DNA of 64,000 nt, taken from positions 105,237,583-105,301,582 of the forward strand of contig JAKGHH010000003.1 of NCBI GenBank assembly GCA_022828595.1. Direction: 5' to 3'. Below, piece after piece: positions 10,701 through 22,123 of the stretch. Both the position numbers and the translations under genes were made by a program. Each line of letters begins with the position of its first letter. Position 1 is the stretch's first letter. Origin of the DNA: Nelumbo lutea (taxonomy: Eukaryota > Streptophyta > Magnoliopsida > Proteales > Nelumbonaceae). The notes beneath the pieces were generated by a model. That model did not search any database and had not been told where the DNA came from. It was given only the letters and a program-made list of their open reading frames with translations.

Positions 10701-11903
10701 TTCATAAAAAAAATGTTATTCTCATGCCAGGTTATCAACACATTTTGCAGAAAAAGAAATGGCCCACAATTTCTCTAACCACAGGATGTTAGAAATCAAA
10801 CAGATGGTGATTCTGGCAAACACATTAAACGCTCTCATGAATGAGACATGCATGTGAATCTTTTAATACAATTCTTTCAAAATCATGAATATAAAAAAAT
10901 AAGATGATCACATCAATTATTGTCTTTGCAAAAATATTTAGATGTATTAATCACGTCTTACAATTTAATTGATAGAGATAAATAACTATAGTTTTCCGGT
11001 GCAGAAGAAAAACAGGAAAGCCGGATAAGAAAGCATGCCTTCATAGGGAAAAATATGTCAAATCATAGAGCACTATACCTCAGAAAGAAGCTCAGTATCA
11101 TCCATAGCATGAAGATCCAAAAGCCCAGCACCAAATTCTCCTCTAAGTTCAGGGGAATAAAAACCGTCAGTTGCAGATCCTGAACTTTGAGCAGGTGGTG
11201 TGTATGGTTCAGAACCAGACTCCCCATTAAAGTTGAGATTCCTCAATAATTTAAAAAGTTTTTGCTTTTCTTCAGCAGATTGTGCTCCATAACCCTTTCA
11301 ACAACATCAAAACATTAAACCCGTCATCATCACACAGACCAAAACCTCATAGGAATGCATATAACCAGGAAACAAATTCAAATATATAATCAGTGTAATC
11401 ATATATTTAACAATCACGCTCACTGCACTAAACTCAAACCTTAGGATCGCATCTTCATTCAAAAATAAAAATAAAAAATAAAATTATACACTAGTTATGA
11501 GACGATTACGATAATGAACCACTTAAAATAACAGTAGAATGAAAATAAAGTTCTGAACTTCCTGTTTCAATCGAATATCGGCAATCTATCATTAAGATGG
11601 TTAGAAATGTAAAATCCAGTTCCAATCACAACTGGTTCTGGATATAAAACTAAAACAGACAAGAAAAGATGGGTACCATTGTTGTACCTGCATGAGGAGG
11701 TTAGGAAGGAGGCGTTGATCGATGCCAGTTGAAGACAAAGGAGAGGCCAGATGCTGCAACCCTGCGGACTGTAGCCACCGTGCCATTACCGCATCGCCAG
11801 CATCGCTCGCGGGGCCAGAGTTGTGCAGGGACGGACCACCCGGGTGATCATACAGAGCAGCCGCAGCAGCAGCGGCATTGCTCTGTTGCATCTGGCCACC
11901 CAT
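4745..11903 (-). CDS. KIN13A: Kinesin-13A, exons 1-3 (gene continues beyond window)
   Basis: Plant kinesin-13A is an internal-motor kinesin that depolymerises microtubules; in Arabidopsis it acts in trichome branching and wall patterning. Three coding exons are seen: exon 1 at 11903-11688 (72 codons, starts MGGQMQQSN, contains DAGDAVMARWLQSAGLQHLA, ends LLMQ), exon 2 at 11294-11079 (72 codons, GYGAQSAEE to LHAMDDTELLSE) and exon 3 at 4927-4745 (61 codons, HVMSEPFEPSPFMPS to AKIKVVV). All have AG/GT borders and join in phase 0. Together they give about 205 residues of the N-terminal region up to the first strand of the motor. The rest of the motor must lie left of position 1, as intron 3 runs from 4744 leftward with no later exon seen. 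An in-frame TTG upstream of the ATG was rejected as start because the family begins MGGQM. Intron 1 is 393 bp. Intron 2 is 6,151 bp and holds a Pack-MULE. Confidence 0.93.
5230..6840 (-). pseudogene. Captured LRR receptor-like kinase fragment, split by LINE
   Basis: Minus-strand reading gives successive leucine-rich repeats: QEQLSLVGSGTGENRG and IIPFDVLGLKNINF (about 6820-6690), NRFRGRIPEIKTCSD and VVFDISKNELSG (about 6690-6600), then VLDLVSNMLSGSLP and VLRLGN up to the break at about 6480. After the break at 5486 it resumes with LGNNAIDGSISPELG, LQVLGLHNLRLAGEIPNDLS and, in another frame, GNGLQGEIPQ near 5240. Repeat order and wording match the ectodomain of the Arabidopsis At1g12460 class of LRR receptor kinases (family knowledge, not searched). 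There is a frameshift near 6690 and a stop near 5350. A GTGAGT...TTGCAG stretch after 5350 may be a retained intron. No kinase domain is present. Confidence 0.75.
5487..6462 (-). mobile_element. 5'-truncated LINE inserted in LRR fragment
   Basis: A perfect 17-bp target duplication (TGGCATTATTACCCAAC) lies at 5470-5486 and 6463-6479, inside the LRR coding sequence. A T-tract at 5488-5497 on the plus strand is the poly(A) of a minus-strand insertion. The content, in minus-strand order, is a zf-RVT-like stretch (PACHRC then HVLLHCHLARAVWF, about 6440-6330), a linker with IKSWFEEVLENQEASRKHNA, and RNase H (FGVVIRDANGSLLKVVG, about 5950-5900; ENRIADIVAKKAL, about 5660-5620). Only the last 976 bp of the LINE are present, typical of 5' truncation during target-primed reverse transcription. 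The insertion post-dates capture of the LRR fragment. Confidence 0.9.
8625..11078. other. Remaining kinesin intron 2, no gene
   Basis: This AT-rich intron sequence follows the Pack-MULE. Apart from the 85-bp tandem repeat at 10155-10350, no element ends, coding exons or RNA genes were recognised. The 119-codon plus-strand frame near 9510-9869 has no recognisable domain and was not called a gene. Confidence 0.5.
10155..10350. repeat. Tandem repeat, period about 85 bp
   Basis: Units begin AAGTTTTGCTT at 10155, 10241 and 10325, followed by 'cctcccatgttttatcaccc', 'ttattttaatgaaaa' and 'tcttttactataaaaa' phrases. There are two full copies and a partial third, differing by small substitutions and indels. 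It lies in kinesin intron 2. Confidence 0.8.
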
Positions 11904-12560
11904 GTGGCGCTGTGCGCGGCGTTGCGGAGCCAATTTTCACTCTTTGTGAAAGACCACTGAAAAGAAAGGCAAACCAAAACCACAATTACCAGTAGACGTT
12001 GAATTCCAATGCCATGATATTAAATAAAATCAAGTGACAATGGGAAGCCCTAAATCAACTTATCTCAGAGAACTATACTTACAAGGAGGCGAAAAATCAA
12101 ATATCAGGCAAAACATTAACGTTTTTCTCCTCGCCGAATGGAGATCCAACGCCTCTGAATCTGCAACCCGTACAAATCCGATCTAAGCGACCAAAATGCG
12201 AACAATTATGATACAAACCTAGCCCTAGTAACCATTCCATATTTCAAATCAGAACATCGGAAAACCTACAATAGGAGACGAAAAAGGACAGAAGAATCAG
12301 AACACAAAAAAAAAAGTCATAATTACCAGATAAATCCCGAAGTAAATATGTAAATGTTTATTCGAGACAGATCGCAGTGGGGAATTGTTCTTCCAAATGC
12401 CTGAAATTGTAAATTAGATCAAGGAAAATGAAGAGAAAAGAAAACCCCAACTTCTACAGCAAAAAGCGAGGGCTCCCAACCCCTCTCTCTCTCTCCTGCA
12501 ATTTCTTGCAATGATGGCAAAGCCTGCACGCGGCAGTAGGCCTTCATATAATATACGATG
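11904..12560 (-). promoter_or_regulatory. Likely 5' UTR and promoter side of kinesin-13A
   Basis: Directly upstream of the ATG at 11903, a 53-nt leader runs to 11956, where a good 3' splice site (CTTTTCAG on the minus strand, 11957-11964) suggests a 5' UTR intron. A matching donor and the first exon should lie in about 12050-12500, which has pyrimidine-rich leader-like sequence (for example CT-rich 12480-12495), but I could not fix the donor or the transcription start. Confidence 0.4.
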
Positions 12561-12881
12561 TTTTAATGAAGAAGACAAGTATATATAACATATATTAGTA
12601 AGATGGGCTTGAGCATTTTTCATTAAATACTCTAAAGTCTAAACGGCTAATTTCATTAATTGAAAGACTAATATAACCCCATATTTTTTGCAAATTTACT
12701 GCAATCTTTCCTCTTTATTTCAATTTTTCAAGTGAAATCGTAAATTGTTATCGTGAAATAAAAAAGAAATGTTAGGTTCAGACAAATTTTCGTATTTCCA
12801 TAAATACCCTTATTCCTTATCCATTGAGAGTGGAGACCCACTCTAGTACTGTCTACAGTAGGGTTTATGTCGGATTGGTGG

Positions 12882-13408
12882 TAGGGCTGTTCATAAGAAT
12901 GTACAACCCGATCAAACCGATTAATCAGGACTGACCCAACTTAAGTTAGTCGGGTTTTCATCAATACTGGTCGGTTTTGGGTTGTACAAATTCATAAATC
13001 GATGGTTTGAGTCGGTTTTGATTTTTTGTGTGAAAACCGAAACTGACCCGAACTGAATCGACTTAGTTTCTACTTAACTATTTAAATATATATTTTGATT
13101 TTAAATTAAATCGACCTAATCTATTTAAATATATATTTTTATTTTACTTTAAATATATTTTATATTTAAAACTGTTAAATAAAGATATTTTAGTTTTACA
13201 TAAAAATTGAAATATGTGACAACCCAAACTTGCACCACACAGGCACATGGGCCATGGGAGGCATGGATGAACTTAGAGCCCAAACCGACTAGGTAGGTTT
13301 TGCTTAACACTGGGCTGGTTTCGATTTCCATCTCAGGTAATCCGACCAAGTCGAATCGGTTGGAAAAACCTCAATAAACCGACCCAACCCGACCTGTGAA
13401 CAGTCCTA
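12882..13408. mobile_element. hAT-type MITE 1 (CGGTTT/ACCGA-rich)
   Basis: The left end reads TAGGGCTGTTCAT and the right end GTGAACAGTCCTA, an inverted pair. Flanks are ATTGGTGG (12874-12881) and ATTGTTGG (13409-13416), an 8-bp duplication with one change, the size made by hAT transposases. Both subterminal regions are crowded with 'CGGTTTTG / AACCGA / GACCCAA' motifs in both orientations, and the middle is AT-rich. No coding capacity. Confidence 0.82.
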
Positions 13409-13492
13409 ATTGTTGGTCCGTCATTTTGTCATTTTACAAGAGACCCGTGATTGCCACGACGATAACTCTAGCATTCATGAACGAAATCGGAC

Positions 13493-14218
13493 TATGGGGT
13501 GTTGATTGTATGGTCTAAATCCCAAAACCGAACCAAAACAAGCCGAAATTGTGGTTTGGTTTGGCGTGCACCCAAAAAATGGTTTTCTTTGGTTTTATAT
13601 TTTGCTAAAATGTAATTAATGATTTTAGTTTGGCCTATTGGAGTTTATTAACCGAATCAAATCATAAATCATTAATTGAAATATATATATATATATATAT
13701 ATAACAGAATTATATAAATACACAAGTTGCGTTTGTTTGTGGTGTAAATACGGGATCGGTGTTATATTACACTTCGGTCCGGTTTTATAGCCATTTGGAT
13801 GAAGTGTAAATAACCACTGAAAATAGATGTAAAACTCCATGTAGATCGAGTTTTACATTGATAATTGAGGGGAACTTACCTCTGATAAAACGATGTAAAA
13901 CTTTACATCGATAAATCATTGATTCTCATTTACACTTTCTAAAAACCAATCGGTACAAAATTCCATGGTGTAAAAGTGTGTTTATACCGCTTTTTAACAA
14001 AGTCATAAGTCTTAATTTTTATGAATACTATTTGGGCTTTTTAATTGGATTGAGCCTAATAGAATCAATAATGGTCCAAAGTCTCCTAACTATGTTAGAA
14101 ACTGCACCAAACCGTTTTGGTCCGAAACTGTTTTGATTTGGTTTTTATGTCAAAAATAATTTGGTTTAGTTTGAGATCTTTTCCAAAACTGCACCAAATC
14201 GAACTGTGAACACTCCTA
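13493..14218. mobile_element. Probable hAT-type MITE 2, degraded
   Basis: The right end GTGAACACTCCTA (14206-14218) matches the hAT-type MITE end. The left end TATGGGGTGTTGATT (from 13493) is a decayed partner. Flanks AATCGGAC (13485-13492) and ACTCAGAC (14219-14226) agree at 6 of 8 positions. Subterminal motifs are 'ACCAAACC / GGTTTGG'. The core includes an (AT)n run near 13678-13703 and a segment with 'TGTAAA...TTTACA' inverted motifs at 13740-13985 that may be a nested element. Confidence 0.55.
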
Positions 14219-14715
14219 ACTCAGACTCGAAGGAGTAGGACAATACGATGCATGTTTTGCATTTTGCACAATGCGAAAGTGAACTAATAAAAAACATGTG
14301 AATTAATGTGATTTGTTGAGATTTGGATTTAATGTGGAACCAATATAAGTGAATTCACCATTGTTGAAGGACAAACTCTAAAAAATAAATATATGGACAA
14401 GTACAAATAGAATTTTAAGTTTTATAAAAAGGGTTAGACTATAATGACAGAAATACATGATATTGGAAAAGCTTATAACTAATCCCCTACCAACAAAAAA
14501 AGTTTCAACCCCTATCAAATGATATCTGATACTACACATCTCATACATGACATGTCTCATTTTTATGGTGGGTGGATCGTAGTTTGATGGTGATATGTGC
14601 AGTGTTAGGTTATGTTGGTAAGGGGTTGGAATGTATTTTATTGGCAGGAGATCCTAATTTTCTGAGTTTGGCTTCCTTCAGGGCAACACCCATTTGAGTT
14701 GCCTTTATAACCTTG

Positions 14716-14768
14716 CATTGGGAATATCTCTACATCCATATGTTTTATTTCATGGGGAGATATTCTCT
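14716..14768. repeat. Short foldback repeat, copy 1
   Basis: Two arms (CATTGGGAATATCTC and GGGGAGATATTCTC) are separated by about 20 bases and can fold on each other. Related foldbacks occur near 22.4 kb and at 45.1 and 45.3 kb. The right arm touches the left edge of the CAAGGTTC-family MITE that starts at 14769. Confidence 0.6.
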
Positions 14769-15003
14769 CAAGGTTCAAAGTATCGATACGTATCGACCGA
14801 TACATACTATACTAGTAGCTTCCCAATATGCCCCTATAAGTGATGTATCGGGGTTCTGATTGGTTCAGGGGGTGGAGGAGCCTTAAACCGATCCCCCTGA
14901 ACCGATTTTGAAAAAAAAAAAAAAAGAGATGACAGCACTATCGATATCGCTCGATACATATACCCCTATCGACGTATCAAGCATATCGATATTTTGAACC
15001 TTT
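14769..15003. mobile_element. CAAGGTTC-family MITE, copy 1
   Basis: The left end is CAAGGTTCAAAGTATCGATA and the right end TATCGATATTTTGAACCTT, inverted partners of about 20 bp. The interior contains repeated 'atcgata' and 'gtatcg' motifs, a palindromic GGTTCAGGGGG...CCCCCTGAACC stretch and an A-run. The target duplication is not clear (GATATT-like sequence on both sides). Better-preserved family data come from the copy at 17754-17985. Confidence 0.7.
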
Positions 15004-17737
15004 GATATTTCCAATGCAAGGGTGCAAGAGGCTGTTGGGATGGTATGAGCATGGGCTTGCCCTTATGGAAGTCGATCTCCAATTTTCTAAAGAGTTTCAT
15101 TTTCTTAAATTTAAATAAAAAAGTAATTTATGCATTTTTTGAAAATTGAAAAAACCGACAAATCAGGATAATTAATTAAAAAAAAAATGTCGGTACACTT
15201 CAATCAATTCCTGGTAAATTTCTTTTCGGTAATGTGGTAATTCAATCACGTTTATTCCTTGTCATCTACAACTGTTAACGTAAATGGGACCCCGTACCTG
15301 TCTACTTGTCCAGTACCGGTCCTACTACCAAAATACTAGATTCTCATTCTTTCTGTACAAATGGAACATTTTGTTTCTCGGACTTGTCGCTGAGGTCATT
15401 TTCGTCAAATTCAATGGAACCGCTTGAGTTTTCAATCGAGTCTTGTGGAGGTAATTTTCTTTCAACGAGAGGGGTAATTTAGTCATATTGGTGCATAAAT
15501 CTGATTTAGAGTGATAATTTGGTAAGGTTTCAGTCTTGAGCGGCAGCATTTACAAATTAAAATGGGATGGAAAATGAAAAGATCACCGACTGGAACTGTA
15601 CTGGCACGGACCAGTGTCTTTTTCGTATCCAAGTTAAATTACAATTACTATATTACCCCTAGGGGGTCTACGTGATCCCTTCCCTGCCAAATCATGTGTG
15701 CATGTCAGTCCGTCTATCCATCTAATACAGACGGTTCTCTCTTACCGAGATCAATCCATGTGCATACCTTAAAATCCGTCACTCAGCTAACTAAATTACC
15801 TTTCTACTATAGTAAAAACGACGTATAGGTTGCTTGATTCTCAAAATATCATCATATCCTCCTCGTCCAACACTTTTCCCGACCATATTGGGTCTGTTTT
15901 ATGGAAAAAACCTATATTCTGTCCTTGCCATGTATGTATTTGTAGAACCGTGGAATTTTATTGAATAAAAGTTTCTTATTTAATTTGTTTGAAAAAACAA
16001 ACAAAACCTGTTTATTGATATTTACGTGTCATTAACATCAGCAAACCAGTGAGTAAATATTTACTTGCTAGGGATAGTGCTAAAATAAAACTTCCCCCAA
16101 TAATAGTACATAAACCGAAGTCTACGTTTAAGTTATTATGCGTATCGATTCATGTAATAGGGGAAATACTGAAGTGGTGTCATCTTAATCTAATTTTAAT
16201 TCTTTTTAGGACTTACTTTCATGTGATTTCATTTTTAATTTAATTCTTTATAGGATTAAGATTCATTCATTTAGGGACCTATTTGTTTCACGGGAATAGA
16301 GAACTAAAATGGGTCATTCTAATTTCAACTATTTGGTTGAGTGGATTCAGAATTTAATTCCCATTTTCCTCATTTGTGAGAATGCCCATCCCCTCCTCCC
16401 CTTGGGAATGAAATTCCATTCCAGCTGAACTAAATAAATTATAGGAATAGACCATGTTGATTCCAATTCCGATTGCAAATCAAACGGACCCTATGTATTC
16501 ACATTTTTATCACACTTAATTTTTGGATATATTATTTTCTTATTCACTTATCACATAAACTTTTCATGCACCCCTTCTATTTTGCCCCTCATGTTATAAT
16601 TAGGTGGGTGACATCTTCATCAATCTCTACTTTTATTGAACCAAGGTAACAAAGGTTGGATTGAGCGCTTATACTCAAAAGATAAATAAATAAATAAAAA
16701 TTGTATACAAAATCAAATGATTAATTAGAGACAAGGGCCTTATGGACGATTACTCAGTTGCTATTTGATCTCACAGTCCACATCAACCATACACCCTGCA
16801 TTTGAATTGGTGGTTTCTATTAGAGAATAAAAACTTATTTATGGACCTATCGAACAACTTAAGCTTTTAGGTTGAATAGTTCCTTTGGCATTAGGCAAGT
16901 CAATACCGAAAGTCTATGGCCTAATCTGACATTCGATTTGATTATCTTGAATTCAAATGATGTGTTTATGTAATTAAAATGAATCTAGATTTGACTCCAT
17001 CCAATTTAATTAAAATCTCAATTTAATTATAATATAATATCTATTGATTTTAATATATAAAATTTATAAAATTATATTTAAAATTATAAAAATTGTTTTT
17101 TTATATATTATATATATATATATATAATAAATTCAGCATATTAAAGTAGAGGCAGATTAAATCCAAATATAAAATATGTTTTGAGTCAGTCAGGATTCAA
17201 ATTTGAATATGAGGTCTTTAAATCCAATCAAATTTCAGATCAAATTCGGATGCACATTTTCAATAATATGATCAAATTCAAATTTTGTTGAATCCAATCC
17301 AAATCTGACATGTTTACAACCTTACTTGACATTTGTATCAAAGACTATTTGACCAAGTGGTCTAATACTCAATCCTCGTTGCCCTTATTATAATTAATTA
17401 AACTTTAACACAAGGTATGGGTAACACATGTGCTTGTCCATGCTTCAAACTCAATGAACAACTTGAGCTTTTAGGTTGAATAGTTCATCTAAAGTTTCTC
17501 TAACTAATATAGGGAGCCTTTTAGAGATTCGGGAGCTTAATGTTTTTATAGAAATTATTCATAAAAAAAAATGGTTTCTTGTGGATAATATGACAATGAA
17601 TTCTGAAACAGAACTTGCCCTACTGTACATTGTTGAAGAAAAATCATTGTATGCCATGTCAGCTTGGTATGTGGGACCATATATGATAGAGCCCCAAGCT
17701 CACCAGGGAAACAATTTGGATTCACAATTTGTGCCTA
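15004..17737. other. AT-rich intergenic sequence with minor repeats
   Basis: No gene was recognised. GAACAACTTAAGCTTTTAGG at about 16853-16882 recurs, with slight changes, at 17456-17485 in the same orientation; this may be left over from an LTR-type repeat. TA-rich low-complexity sequence lies near 17030-17130. Confidence 0.4.
16273..16492. mobile_element. Possible MITE with AGGGWCC ends
   Basis: The left end AGGGACCTATTTG and right end CAAACGGACCCT are imperfect inverted partners. Inside, 'ggaatag', 'ggaatgaaattcc' and 'attccaattcc' motifs repeat in both orientations. No clear target duplication was seen, so this is tentative. Confidence 0.4.
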
Positions 17738-18063
17738 CTCAGTTTGGAAGGAGCAAGGTTCAAAATATCGATATGCCTGATACACCGGTATGGGCATATC
17801 GGACGAATCAATATAGCTTTTGGCACCTTTTTTTGCAATTGGTTCAAGGGAGCCGGTTTAAGCCTCCTCCACACCCTGGACCGATCAGACCCCTGATACA
17901 CTCACTATAGGGGCATATTGAAGAGGTCCCGGAATAATACATATCAACCAATACGGGGCAATATGTATCGATACTTTGAACCTTGGGAAGGAGTACAAAT
18001 ACATACAAAATACAAGGTTTTACACTCTACATATTTGTATTTGTATTCCTTTCAAACTTGGTC
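17738..18063. mobile_element. CTCAGTTTGG-family MITE, copy 1, split by another MITE
   Basis: The left piece CTCAGTTTGGAAGGAG (17738-17753) and right piece from 17994 (TACAAATACATAC... to CATATTTGTATTTGTATTCC and TTTCAAACTTGGTC) join to the structure seen at 50716-50826. The CAAGGTTC-family element at 17754-17985 with its GGAAGGAG duplication interrupts it, which fixes the order of insertion. Confidence 0.7.
17754..17985. mobile_element. CAAGGTTC-family MITE, copy 2 (nested)
   Basis: Ends are CAAGGTTCAAAATATCGATA and its inverted partner ATCGATACTTTGAACCTTG. A perfect 8-bp duplication GGAAGGAG lies at 17746-17753 and 17986-17993. This is the best-preserved copy and points to a superfamily with 8-bp duplications, such as hAT. 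The interior is non-coding and contains 'CCGGTTTAAGCC' and 'GATACA' motifs shared with copy 1. Confidence 0.85.
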
Positions 18064-18084
18064 CAAATTACAAAATTATGTTTA

Positions 18085-18201
18085 AGGCTTGGTTTTGAAA
18101 GAACACAACTACAAATTAAATATATAAAATGCAAAACCTTGTATTTTATATATATTTGCACCGTATATATTTATATTTGTATTCTTTCCACACTAAGCCT
18201 A
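18085..18201. mobile_element. CTCAGTTTGG-family MITE, copy 2
   Basis: The left end GGCTTGGTTTTGAAAG and right end CTTTCCACACTAAGCC are inverted partners, with TAA directly outside both ends. A 3-bp TAA duplication would fit Tourist (PIF/Harbinger) elements. The interior has the family's 'tatatttgtatttgtatt' signature. Confidence 0.65.
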
Positions 18202-18675
18202 AGGTCTCATTGGATTAAACTTCACGACAATACTTAGCATCAATAATGCCAAAAACATTGGTTGGGTGGGAATGGGCAGTAATAGCACCGTTGCAGGAAC
18301 ATGGCAATACGTCCAAATGTAGGCTTAGGGGCGTTTATTACCAAAGAACATTGTTTGTTGTCACATACTAATTGACTGGCATGTGTATTCTATGCGTAAG
18401 AGAGAGACAATTCAAGTGCAAAGAGGAAAGCAAATGAACCAAAATTTATGAGATTAAGGTGGCATTATATAGAAATATTTTACAGCCTCCACAGAAATAT
18501 CACTACTCGACATGAATGCATTTTTGTACCGCTTGTGGCAAATAGTTTAGCAACTGACAGGGATTCTATACTGGACAATGTTTGTGTCCCCAAAACACAG
18601 CAAACACATTGGAGTCATCTGCATGTCCACTTTTCATTTTGTTTTTTGCTTTCTGCCCATCCATAGATTAGAATA

Positions 18676-18680
<5 letters not shown>

Positions 18681-18720
<40 letters not shown>
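18681..18720. repeat. (GA)n microsatellite
   Basis: About 20 uninterrupted GA units lie in non-coding sequence. A second, shorter (GA)n run lies at 45841-45859. Confidence 0.95.
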
Positions 18721-18722
<2 letters not shown>

Positions 18723-19760
18723 TAAAAATAAAATCTTAATCTTTACCCATACTCCCATAGCATGGAGTGGTTCTCAAATTTTCATATAAAGTGGGTCCAA
18801 AGAGAGTTCACAGTATTTTCCTAAGTTCCTTTGTTCACACTTGTGGACATTAGAAATATTTTAGAGAATCTTGATGATAATCCACAGGTGATTTCATTTT
18901 TATAACACTTCTGAAAAAAAAAAAATAGCAACATTGTATGTGTTTGGTATTATTGTTGTTTCTTTGATGTATTTCCTTCATGTAAGTGTTATGTAGGTGT
19001 TTTGTGCTTTACTATTTCTTGTTTGGTTGAGTATTTTTTTAAGTGTTTTTAAATAGTTTCAATCAATACTTATACCTTGGGTTAAAAGTAATTTCTAGAG
19101 AAAATATCATTTTGATCTTTTTTATAATAGAGAAAATGTTTTTTTTTTCTTTTTTGCTTATGTAGCATTAATGGTGTCTAGCTGACACCAAATAATACCA
19201 TAAAATATGCATAGAATCTAGAGTACTTTATTGAATTGCAAAGCGTGGTAGTTTCTTGATTAAACATCAATGGTACCAAATAAAATCATTGTCAAACACC
19301 ACCTAATTTGAATTGCTTTTTACAAAGATCAGCATCTTGGGTGGTGTTTGCGATCGATGCCAATTTTGAGAAATCACCACCATATTAGAGCCACATCAGT
19401 AATTTTAAAATTGTCGATTATTTTGTTGTTTGATTGGTCGGCCAGAAATCGATTATTAAAATCAGGCTGAATAGAGGAATTGCAAAAAAATGATTATTCC
19501 TTTTTATATATCAGGCTGATTCTAATTATTATTTATGATGTTACTTCTGACATAGATAGAGGAGATAATTTTCAAAAAACAAAAATTACTGATGATAATC
19601 ACTACAAACAAACTCATAGTCAATTTTTGAGAAAGAGACTGGCATGACAACAATGGTGCCAAACAAACAATTTTTCTGATTACTAAGAAATCAGTGATCT
19701 TGTAACTACTGTTCTTTATCATCAGCATCATTACTGATTTCTAAGTAAATAATGCATTAA
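18721..19760. other. AT-rich intergenic sequence
   Basis: No gene, RNA or element ends could be supported. Some 'ggtgtttg' and 'accacc' phrases around 19280-19380 look like worn MITE ends but do not pair. Confidence 0.4.
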
Positions 19761-19879
19761 GACTCAGTTTGGAAAAAGTACTAATACAAATATGTATAAT
19801 ATAAATACAAACAAAATAATATAAAATATAAGGTTTTTCATTCTGCATATTTCTATTTGTACTCCTTCCCAACTGAGCC
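19761..19879. mobile_element. CTCAGTTTGG-family MITE, copy 3
   Basis: The left end GACTCAGTTTGGAA and right end TTCCCAACTGAGCC are inverted partners. The element is flanked by TTAA-type sequence on both sides, compatible with a TAA/TTA target. The interior contains 'aatacaaatatgtat' and 'catatttctatttgtactcc', as in the other copies. Confidence 0.7.
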
Positions 19880-20732
19880 TTAATATCATTTTATTAATCA
19901 ATTCTTGTTATAAATTTGCTTTTCAGTTTGAGCATGAAGTAATTAGCATATTAAGCTTAATCCTTCTGACATATTATGAGACCCTAGACCAACCCAGCCC
20001 TCCTTCCATCTACCTCCCACGTGGATTTGAGTAGTAGTTGAGAAATGGGTGATTCATATTTGATGGATGATGGTAATTATGGAGGGTCACGTGACTTCAT
20101 AGTGACACGTGTAATGGCATGTCCTATTAGTACATTTTAAGGAATTCATCCTAATTTTTTTTGTAGATACCATCTCTCTCTAGTTGGAATATCGAAATAA
20201 AATACTTCATTGAAATATATTATAATATCTTTTTTATCTCAATAGGATGGAATTAATCTTTTCGTTCTGGGTGTGTTGTTAGTGTCTTTGTGGGCCAAAA
20301 GAGAAGGATGCTTCTGATGGATCTAAAGGTGGGCCCCCAAGCCCCTTTTGATGTGGTCTAAGCCTAACCATTATATCTTGCTGTATACTTCATTTTGAAT
20401 AAGGCCTTGCTTTAACTAAAAGCAACCCAGCAAGAAATTTGAGATTCAACAAATGCTTGTGGATTTGAGAAGTGATTTATGTATGATGCGGGAAAGATAT
20501 GATAATGGACAGAATTTGACCAATCAAAACGCTTTAAATTTTGATGAAAACCCACCTGATTGATTACGATTTTTATGATGTAAATTGATTGGTTATAAGT
20601 TTTTATAGCAGTTTTATTATATATTTATATTTTTTCGGCATCATAGTTGAACTTTTATTGTTTTATTTATTTATATTTTTGGTATTATATATTGGGATTT
20701 TGTAAAAATTAGGTCTGACCAGAAAGCTCGGC

Positions 20733-21278
20733 TAGGGGTGCTTATAGTTCGGTTAATCGAATTGTGGGTTTATTTTTGAAATCGAATTGGAGTTACCGGT
20801 TTTTGAAAAACCAGTAACAGAAAATGAATCAAAGTTGATTGGTTAACCGATTGAACGGTTCAGTTTGTTGATTCGTTGGTTTTTTATTATTTACAATATA
20901 TATTATAAAAAATATATAAATATATAATAAAATACTAGAAATGTATATATAATATTATATTTTAAACAATAAATAATATATTATATATTATTAATATTTA
21001 TATATATAATGCATATTTATTAATTTATAATGTAAAGAAATATAAAATATATATATAACATACATAAATGTACATAAAATATATATAAATATATGTATAT
21101 CAGTCGGGTTGATTAATCATCAATTTTCTATTTTAGCTAACCGAAACCAAACCGATACCTTTGATTTTTTTAAAATACCGAATCAAAACCAAACCAATCG
21201 ATTCAATACTGAATCAAAACTAAACCGATCAATATTTTTCGATTGGTTGAATTTTTCGATTTTTCTTACTCACCCCTA
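20733..21278. mobile_element. Probable hAT-type MITE 3 (ACCGA/CGGTT-rich, TA-rich core)
   Basis: The left end TAGGGGTGCTTATAG and right end CTTACTCACCCCTA form an inverted pair. Flanking sequences AAGCTCGGC and AACCTGGGC share 7 of 9 positions, so the duplication is uncertain. Subterminal regions are full of 'aaccga' and 'cggttaa' motifs; the core (about 20890-21100) is almost pure A+T. Confidence 0.65.
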
Positions 21279-22123
21279 AACCTGGGCCAAATGCAAGATA
21301 TACATGAGGCCTACTGACCTTACCAGTATGGAGAGCATATAGTTATGTGGATTTGGTCTCGCACTTTCATTTTCGGAGGGACGTTGACTGACCATCTCAA
21401 CTAGTGGGTCATCAGCCATTCATTCTTTTAATAAGTGCTGTATCCACCCTAATTTCCAATTTGATACTTGATAATGAAAAGGTAACCGGTTTAATTAGGT
21501 GATTTTTTTTGTCGAACTAATTCATTTCCATACCATTAAACAAGCAACGTCCATAGCTTATAAGTCTGGATCTGGCAATTACACTGGTGAACACACTGAG
21601 TAAGCACATAATCAATATGTCACACTTGTTTCATAAATATATTTAATTAAGACATTGCTGCGTGGGCTGAGAGATTTGGAATGGAATCCCCACATAAAGT
21701 GCCCCATCCCCAAACGCAACCCACAGCACATTTTAACCATGAATTGGTAACATCTTCCTGTGATAAGTATGAGAAATGTTTTCAATGCATACTAAGATGT
21801 ACATGTATGTAGCATGCTATGTAGAGAGCGGAGTTGAACTCGGGTTAAGAGGCACACTTGTGGGACAGGTGTCATGCATTGATTATGTGCTATACAGTGT
21901 GCTCACTAAGTGCATGGATTAAGAGTTAAGTTATGGGAATATAAAATTAAAAAAGGGCTCAACTATGATGCCGGAAAAGACATGATACCAGAAAATCTTA
22001 TAACTAATCAACCGACGTCATAAAACTGGTAACCAATCAGTTGGATTTGTATCAAAATTCATGCCCGGGGGTGATTGGTCAAATCCCTTTCGGTATTATA
22101 ACTTGAAAAAAAGTTAAGAATAA

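Noticed and set aside
11601..11933. Start of the kinesin protein ten codons upstream (APQRRAQRH extension)
   Set aside because: The extension begins with TTG, not ATG, and known kinesin-13A proteins start at MGGQM, which is the ATG at 11901-11903.
17476..17910. 144-codon plus-strand frame
   Set aside because: Its second half runs across the nested MITEs at 17738-17985, so the frame is a chance composite.
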